Assembly (NCBI GenBank): GCA_964589725.1
Contig: CAZPUJ010000357.1
Coordinates: 1 to 9,238, forward strand
DNA length: 9,238 nt
Source of the DNA: CAYSHJ01 sp964589725
GTDB taxonomy: Bacteria > Planctomycetota > Planctomycetia > Planctomycetales > Planctomycetaceae
Direction: 5' to 3'
This document shows, in pieces, positions 7,476 to 9,238 of the stretch. A program made the position numbers and the translations under genes. Below the pieces are notes generated by a model. The model saw nothing but the letters and a program-made list of their open reading frames with translations. It did no database searches and was not told the DNA's origin. The number at the start of each line of letters is the position of its first letter. Position 1 is the stretch's first letter.

Positions 7476-7534
7476 CCGCTTCTCACAACGTTCTGTTGCG
7501 CGAATCCGCGCTGCTCTTTTGTAAATCTGAGCGT

Positions 7535-7570
7535 TTTGGAAAGCGGTGACTCCGGTCACCGCACTCCAAA
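7535..7570. repeat. Single REP-like palindrome (family F)
   Basis: Outer arms TTTGGA and TCCAAA and inner arms GCGGTGAC and GTCACCGC fold into a stem of about 14 pairs, interrupted by a two-base mismatch, around a TCCG loop. There is no T-tract, so it is not a typical terminator. It appears unpaired: no inverted second unit was found nearby. Confidence 0.6.
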
Positions 7571-7701
7571 TCGCGCAGGTCAATTTCAAACAGCCCGCAG
7601 GCGGCGAACCGTTCGGCCGTCACAGCCGACATCGGCGGGAGGACGTTTGATGGGGCGTGATGACTCGGACCCCGACCATGCTCGCGCCGCGTTCGTGTTT
7701 T

Positions 7702-7757
7702 CGTGGAGCAGGTTTTTGAGCTGCTCACTTCCGGACAGGTTGAAAACCTGCCCCACG
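7702..7757. repeat. REPIN-like paired palindrome (family E)
   Basis: Arms of 25 bases at 7702-7726 and 7733-7757 are inverted relative to each other, with 18 of 25 positions matching and a 6-base spacer. Each arm also folds alone. The right arm, read in reverse complement, contains CAGGTT-TTC-AACCTG, extendable to about nine pairs with one wobble. The left arm contains GAGCAG pairing with CTGCTC. The two arms have diverged but both keep a hairpin. Confidence 0.65.
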
Positions 7758-7991
7758 GAACGGCGACGCTGCACACGGCCAATCGCCGAGTCTCACGCCG
7801 AATCAGATGCGTCCCCTCAAAGCTGACATCGCTGCTGCCGCCAGCCAGCTCGCCGCCGATCCCGGTGCTGGCGCTCGTCCTCGCGGACTCACAACCAACA
7901 ACAAAACCAACTCGTCACTCGCTCGCGGCGGACAACCGACCGGCCGCCTCCCTTGGGTTTTTGGGTCGAGCACGCTTTCGCGAACTCGCTG

Positions 7992-8068
7992 TGGTGCTGT
8001 GGACGGGAGTCGAACCCGTAACTTTCAGATGCTAAGTCTGATGCTCTTACCGTTTGAGCTACCAATCG
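7992..8068 (-). tRNA. Degenerate tRNA-like gene, anticodon triplet TAG, CCA encoded
   Basis: A canonical D-arm (GCTC/GAGC with loop AAACGGTAA and U8 A9), a perfect 5-bp anticodon stem (TCAGA/TCTGA), a 5-base variable region and a perfect T-arm (ACGGG/CCCGT, loop TTCGACT) are present. A73 and an encoded CCA follow at 7995-7992. Two features are wrong for a working tRNA. The acceptor 5' strand CGATTGG pairs with CCACAGC at only three of seven positions. The anticodon loop CTTAGCA puts C, not a purine, at position 37. The triplet TAG would read CUA (Leu), but bacterial tRNA-Leu is class II with a long variable arm, and this one is class I. It is the only member with an encoded CCA. A tRNA pseudogene is the likeliest reading. 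Confidence 0.5.
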
Positions 8069-8260
8069 ATGCCGTGCCGTTTGTCACACCATTTGGGAAC
8101 ACGTCCCACTGACCGATCTCTCGGAGCGAACGCGCCTCTGGCCGGACGTCATCAACAGCTTGCTTGAGGCCCGTCGGAGGATGGGCACTCTTGCCCGTCC
8201 CTAGTCGCGAACAAAGGACGGCCAAGAGTGGCCATCCTCCCTTCGCGCAACGAACCGAAA
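8069..8260. other. Spacer between tRNA-like gene and tRNA-Cys
   Basis: No complete gene is seen. The first ~100 bases contain a coding-like plus-strand run (from about 8100) that ends within the palindromic pair at 8176-8240. The remaining ~20 bases before tRNA-Cys hold nothing recognisable. Confidence 0.5.
8176..8240. repeat. REPIN-like paired palindrome (family C)
   Basis: Arms at 8176-8200 and 8216-8240 (25 bases each, 15-base spacer) are inverted repeats matching at 23 of 25 positions. Each arm folds as a small hairpin around loop CTCT. The only two differences are compensatory: GGGCA-CTCT-TGCCC in one arm is GGCCA-CTCT-TGGCC in the other. That points to maintenance of the folded form. 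Confidence 0.8.
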
Positions 8261-8332
8261 AGACGCCGGCGAGAGTCGAACTCGCTCAATGCTGCTTTGC
8301 AAGCAGCCGCCAAACCGTTTGACATCGGCGTC
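8261..8332 (-). tRNA. tRNA-Cys (GCA)
   Basis: This is a 72-base cloverleaf: acceptor GACGCCG/CGGCGTC (7 pairs), D-stem GTCA/TGGC with loop AACGGTT, anticodon stem GCTGC/GCAGC with loop TTGCAAA (anticodon GCA), variable ATTGA and T-arm GCGAG/CTCGC with loop TTCGACT. The discriminator is U73, the known identity base for tRNA-Cys, which supports charging with cysteine. CCA is not encoded. Position 8 is A instead of the near-universal U. It is the best-formed member of the array. Confidence 0.9.
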
Positions 8333-8335
8333 CAA

Positions 8336-8408
8336 GGATTTTCGATTTGCGATTTTTGATTTTCGATTGATGCGCAAGTCCAATCGACGATCGCAAATCA
8401 AAAATCCC
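8336..8408. repeat. AT-rich paired palindrome between tRNA-Cys and tRNA-Arg(GCG) (family D copy 1)
   Basis: The left arm (8336-8369) is built from repeated GATTTT(C/T)GATTTG-like units. The right arm (8381-8408) is an inverted, internally shortened version sharing ATCGCAAATC and CAATCGA. It fills the gap almost exactly, three bases from tRNA-Cys and two from the next tRNA, and contrasts sharply with the GC-rich surroundings. Family D elements also occur at 9121-9196 and, divergently, at 8484-8516. Confidence 0.7.
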
Positions 8409-8410
8409 AT

Positions 8411-8482
8411 TGTCCTCGCTGGGAGTCGAACCCAATCCTCGACCTTCGCAGAGTCGCGTGCGATCCCCCACACTCCAAGGAC
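8411..8482 (-). tRNA. tRNA-Arg (GCG)
   Basis: 72 bases: acceptor GTCCTTG/CGAGGAC (7 pairs, one wobble), D-stem GTGT/GCAC with loop GGGGGATC, anticodon stem CGACT/GGTCG with loop CTGCGAA (anticodon GCG), variable AGGA, T-arm TTGGG/CCCAG with loop TTCGACT, A73, no encoded CCA. U33, A37 and A38 are present. Position 8 is G instead of U. The anticodon GCG would read CGC and CGU; most bacteria use an inosine-modified ACG tRNA for these, so this is an uncommon Arg isoacceptor. C35 and A73 fit arginyl-tRNA synthetase recognition. Confidence 0.8.
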
Positions 8483-8483
8483 A

Positions 8484-8516
8484 ATTTCAAATTCCAAATC
8501 TGAGATTTCAAATTCC
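8484..8516. repeat. AT-rich repeat between tRNA-Arg(GCG) and tRNA-Arg(TCG) (family D-like)
   Basis: ATTTCAAATTCC occurs twice as a direct repeat (8484-8495 and 8505-8516), and AAATC-TGA-GATTT forms a short hairpin between them. It occupies nearly the whole gap between the flanking tRNA genes. Confidence 0.55.
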
Positions 8517-8520
8517 CGAA

Positions 8521-8591
8521 TACCCCACCGAGGAGTCGAACCTCGTCTGACAGCTTCGAAGGCTGTCGTGCGTCCCTCACACTCGCAGGGC
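8521..8591 (-). tRNA. tRNA-Arg (TCG)
   Basis: 71 bases: acceptor GCCCTGC/GTGGGGT (seven pairs, three of them G-U type), D-stem GTGT/GCAC with loop GAGGGAC, anticodon stem ACAGC/GCTGT with loop CTTCGAA (anticodon TCG), variable CAGA, T-arm CGAGG/CCTCG with loop TTCGACT, A73, no encoded CCA. It would read CGA. Position 8 is G. The 5' acceptor strand is identical to that of tRNA-Thr(TGT) at 8857-8927, while the 3' strand has drifted to wobble pairs, as if one copy was derived from the other. Confidence 0.82.
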
Positions 8592-8606
8592 GAAGCGTCG
8601 CCAAAT

Positions 8607-8677
8607 TGCTCCGCCAAGGAATCGAACCTTGTCTCTCGGTTTAGAAGACCGAGGTGCGTCCGGCACACTCGCAGAGC
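8607..8677 (-). tRNA. tRNA-Arg (TCT)
   Basis: 71 bases: acceptor GCTCTGC/GCGGAGC (seven pairs, one wobble), D-stem GTGT/GCAC with loop GCCGGAC, anticodon stem TCGGT/ACCGA with loop CTTCTAA (anticodon TCT), variable GAGA, T-arm CAAGG/CCTTG with loop TTCGATT, A73, no CCA encoded. It would read AGA and, by wobble, AGG. Position 8 is G. It lies 9 bases from tRNA-Arg(CCG) and 15 from tRNA-Arg(TCG), so these three are probably processed from one precursor. Confidence 0.87.
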
Positions 8678-8686
8678 CTTCCAAAA

Positions 8687-8758
8687 TGTCCTCGCCAGGA
8701 GTCGAACCTGGTCCGCGACCTTCGGAGGGTCGAGTGCCATCCGTCACACCCCGAGGAC
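8687..8758 (-). tRNA. tRNA-Arg (CCG)
   Basis: 72 bases: perfect acceptor GTCCTCG/CGAGGAC, D-stem GTGT/GCAC with loop GACGGATG, anticodon stem CGACC/GGTCG with loop CTCCGAA (anticodon CCG), variable CGGA, T-arm CCAGG/CCTGG with loop TTCGACT, A73, no encoded CCA. It would read CGG. Positions 8-9 are GG instead of U8. The 3' acceptor strand is identical to that of tRNA-Arg(GCG), which suggests duplication followed by anticodon change. Confidence 0.87.
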
Positions 8759-8762
8759 CGAC

Positions 8763-8845
8763 GTAGCCACGCTCGCCAGAGCGTGGGTGATCGCAAGGGC
8801 TCTGCCCCAACCAGAGCTTCCCACGCTCTCGCGAGCGTAGCTACG
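8763..8845. repeat. REPIN-like paired palindrome (family B) between tRNA-Arg(CCG) and tRNA-Thr
   Basis: The arms at 8763-8787 and 8820-8845 are inverted repeats (24 of 26 positions if c8762 is included) separated by about 32 bases. Each arm folds: CCACGCTC-GCCA-GAGCGTGG in one, CTACGCTC-GCGA-GAGCGTGG in the other, so pairing is kept with one wobble. A further short hairpin (GGCTCTG with CAGAGCT) lies in the spacer. Confidence 0.8.
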
Positions 8846-8856
8846 ACTCATCAAAA

Positions 8857-8927
8857 AGCCCTGCCGAGGAATCGAACCCCGTTCCGCTGTTTACAGGACA
8901 GCCATGTCACCATCACACCCGCAGGGC
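8857..8927 (-). tRNA. tRNA-Thr (TGT) with C33
   Basis: 71 bases: perfect acceptor GCCCTGC/GCAGGGC, D-stem GTGT/ACAT with loop GATGGTG, perfect anticodon stem GCTGT/ACAGC with loop CCTGTAA (anticodon TGT), variable GGAA, T-arm CGGGG/CCTCG with loop TTCGATT, discriminator T, no encoded CCA. It would read ACA. Two near-universal bases are missing: position 33 is C rather than U, which normally makes the anticodon U-turn, and position 8 is G rather than U. Several T's follow the 3' end. It may be functional but divergent, or a recent pseudogene with an intact cloverleaf. Confidence 0.75.
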
Positions 8928-8930
8928 AAT

Positions 8931-9040
8931 GTGGCCATCACGCTCCCGCGTGATGAGCCTTTCAAACGAGAAAATCGAACGCTTCATGAAGCCTCCCTCG
9001 TCAAACTTTTGAGGCTCATCACGTGGAACGTGATGGCTAC
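8931..9040. repeat. REPIN-like element, family A copy 2
   Basis: The arms at 8931-8957 and 9015-9040 match those of the element at 4926-5035 in the same paired, inverted layout. The right arm differs at the innermost hairpin pair by a compensatory change (C-G to T-A: CATCACGT-TCC-ACGTGATG). The left arm has one extra C in the loop and one flank change. The spacer is unrelated to copy 1 except near the arms. It sits 3 bases from tRNA-Thr and 6 from tRNA-Trp. Confidence 0.87.
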
Positions 9041-9046
9041 TTTCAG

Positions 9047-9119
9047 CGACGGCGTGAGGATTCGAACCCCATCGAGCGGTTTTGGAGGCCGCTTGCTCTC
9101 CCAGGAGCACACCGCCAGA
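9047..9119 (-). tRNA. tRNA-Trp-like gene (CCA anticodon), degenerate acceptor
   Basis: The anticodon region CTCCAAAACCG matches bacterial tRNA-Trp, giving anticodon CCA in a stem GCGGC/ACCGC whose last pair (31-39) is C-A. The T-arm TGGGG/CCTCA with loop TTCGAAT is intact, and G73 fits the tryptophan identity base. The D-arm can fold as TGCTC/GAGCA with a short CTGGGA loop, giving odd spacing to the acceptor. The acceptor (TCTGGCG/CGCCGTC) pairs at only five of seven positions, failing at the two outermost. CCA is not encoded. It may be a decaying extra tRNA-Trp. Confidence 0.65.
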
Positions 9120-9120
9120 C

Positions 9121-9196
9121 GATTTTCGATTTGAGATTTTCGATTTTTGATTGGCAGTGCCATCTCAATCGAAAATCAAAAATCGAAAATCAAAAA
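9121..9196. repeat. AT-rich paired palindrome upstream of tRNA-Trp (family D copy 2)
   Basis: Two 33-base arms (9121-9153 and 9166-9198, the last bases shared with a stop codon) are inverted repeats matching at 27 of 33 positions, with a 12-base spacer. Both are made of repeated GATTTTCGATTTTTGATT-like units. The element fills the gap between the right-hand gene's end and the start of tRNA-Trp. Confidence 0.75.
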
Positions 9197-9238
9197 TTAG
9201 CGCAGCTCGACGCTCCAGTACGCCTCGCTGAGGAACCG
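9197..9238 (-). CDS. C-terminal tail of an unidentified gene (partial)
   Basis: Reading in from the right edge, the minus strand gives RFLSEAYWSVELR and a TAA at 9199-9197. The residue composition looks coding, but 13 codons are too few to name a family. If real, the tRNA array is directly downstream on the same strand, and read-through from this gene could transcribe it. Confidence 0.4.
   Translation of the reverse strand, partial: RFLSEAYWSVELR

Larger units (their letters stand above)
7455..7991. other. Non-coding stretch between slipin gene and tRNA array
   Basis: I see no convincing gene in this interval. Open frames here (for example 7332-7826 and 7807-8112, plus) overlap palindromes, the slipin gene or the antisense of a tRNA, and none resembles a protein family I know. 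It holds the 12-bp palindrome at 7464, a single palindrome at 7535-7570 and a paired palindromic element at 7702-7757. A small hairpin with a GAAA loop lies at 7967-7988, three bases beyond the encoded CCA of the first tRNA-like gene; no T-tract follows. Confidence 0.6.

Noticed and set aside
7967..7988. Intrinsic terminator after the tRNA array
   Set aside because: A hairpin with a GAAA loop exists just past the CCA, but no T-tract follows on the minus strand.
7807..8112. Plus-strand open frame of 101 codons
   Set aside because: Its second half is the antisense of the tRNA-like gene at 7992-8068 and the first half matches no family I know.
8176..8240. RMGTLARP-type peptides as ends of small proteins
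   Set aside because: They are translations of the family C palindrome and do not indicate genes by themselves.
8289..8953. Plus-strand open frames across the tRNA array (8289-8840, 8654-8953) and minus frames such as 8201-8740
   Set aside because: They run through the tRNA genes and palindromes; recurrent peptides such as SRTR or ESNLV are simply translated T-arms.
8261..9119. CRISPR-like array (regularly recurring GAGTCGAACC motifs)
   Set aside because: The recurring motif is the antisense of the tRNA T-arm; the units fold as cloverleaves with different anticodons, and there are no identical repeats with unique spacers.

Overview
The window looks like chromosomal DNA of a planctomycete (Planctomycetota). 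The lineage call rests on three gene families typical of that phylum: a Tat-exported DUF1501 protein, a large secreted multihaem c-type cytochrome carrying a PA14 domain, and a slipin-like SPFH protein without an obvious membrane anchor. The sequence is GC-rich, apart from a few sharply AT-rich palindromes between tRNA genes. No rRNA, CRISPR array or complete transposase is visible.

Layout. (1) 1-2701, minus: a long cytochrome open to the window edge, with five CxxCH haem sites and a PA14 domain. (2) 2830-3398, minus: a MazE/MazF-type toxin-antitoxin pair, with its own candidate promoter and a nearby 9-bp inverted repeat. It sits between the cytochrome and (3) 3500-4912, minus: a DUF1501 protein. 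(4) 4926-5035: a paired palindromic (REPIN-like) element filling the divergent gap between DUF1501 and (5) 5039-6184, plus: the radical-SAM haem chaperone hemW. (6) 6186-6308: a probable gene remnant ending in a bidirectional terminator. (7) 6344-7441, minus: a slipin/SPFH protein with a beta motif that recurs three times. (8) 7455-7991: no convincing gene, but two palindromic elements. (9) 7992-9119, minus: a compact array of eight tRNA or tRNA-like genes. In transcription order these are Trp(CCA), Thr(TGT), Arg(CCG), Arg(TCT), Arg(TCG), Arg(GCG), Cys(GCA) and a degenerate class-I tRNA-like gene with a TAG anticodon triplet. (10) 9197-9238, minus: the last 13 codons of a gene entering from the right.

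The most unusual part is region 9. Most of these tRNAs lack U8 and share an unusual D-arm (GTGT paired with GCAC). Seven of eight lack an encoded CCA. Four read arginine codons and would together cover CGN and AGA without an inosine-type (ACG) tRNA. The larger gaps between them are mostly filled by palindromic units from several unrelated families (A to D here). Families A and C show compensatory base changes, so the hairpins themselves appear to have been maintained. Whether this is a functional accessory translation module or a decaying tRNA cluster that accumulated REPINs cannot be settled from sequence alone.

Links between genes. The cytochrome and the DUF1501 protein are probably exported and may belong to one periplasmic or surface system, but the mazEF pair now separates them. 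HemW and the slipin have no evident functional tie to their neighbours.
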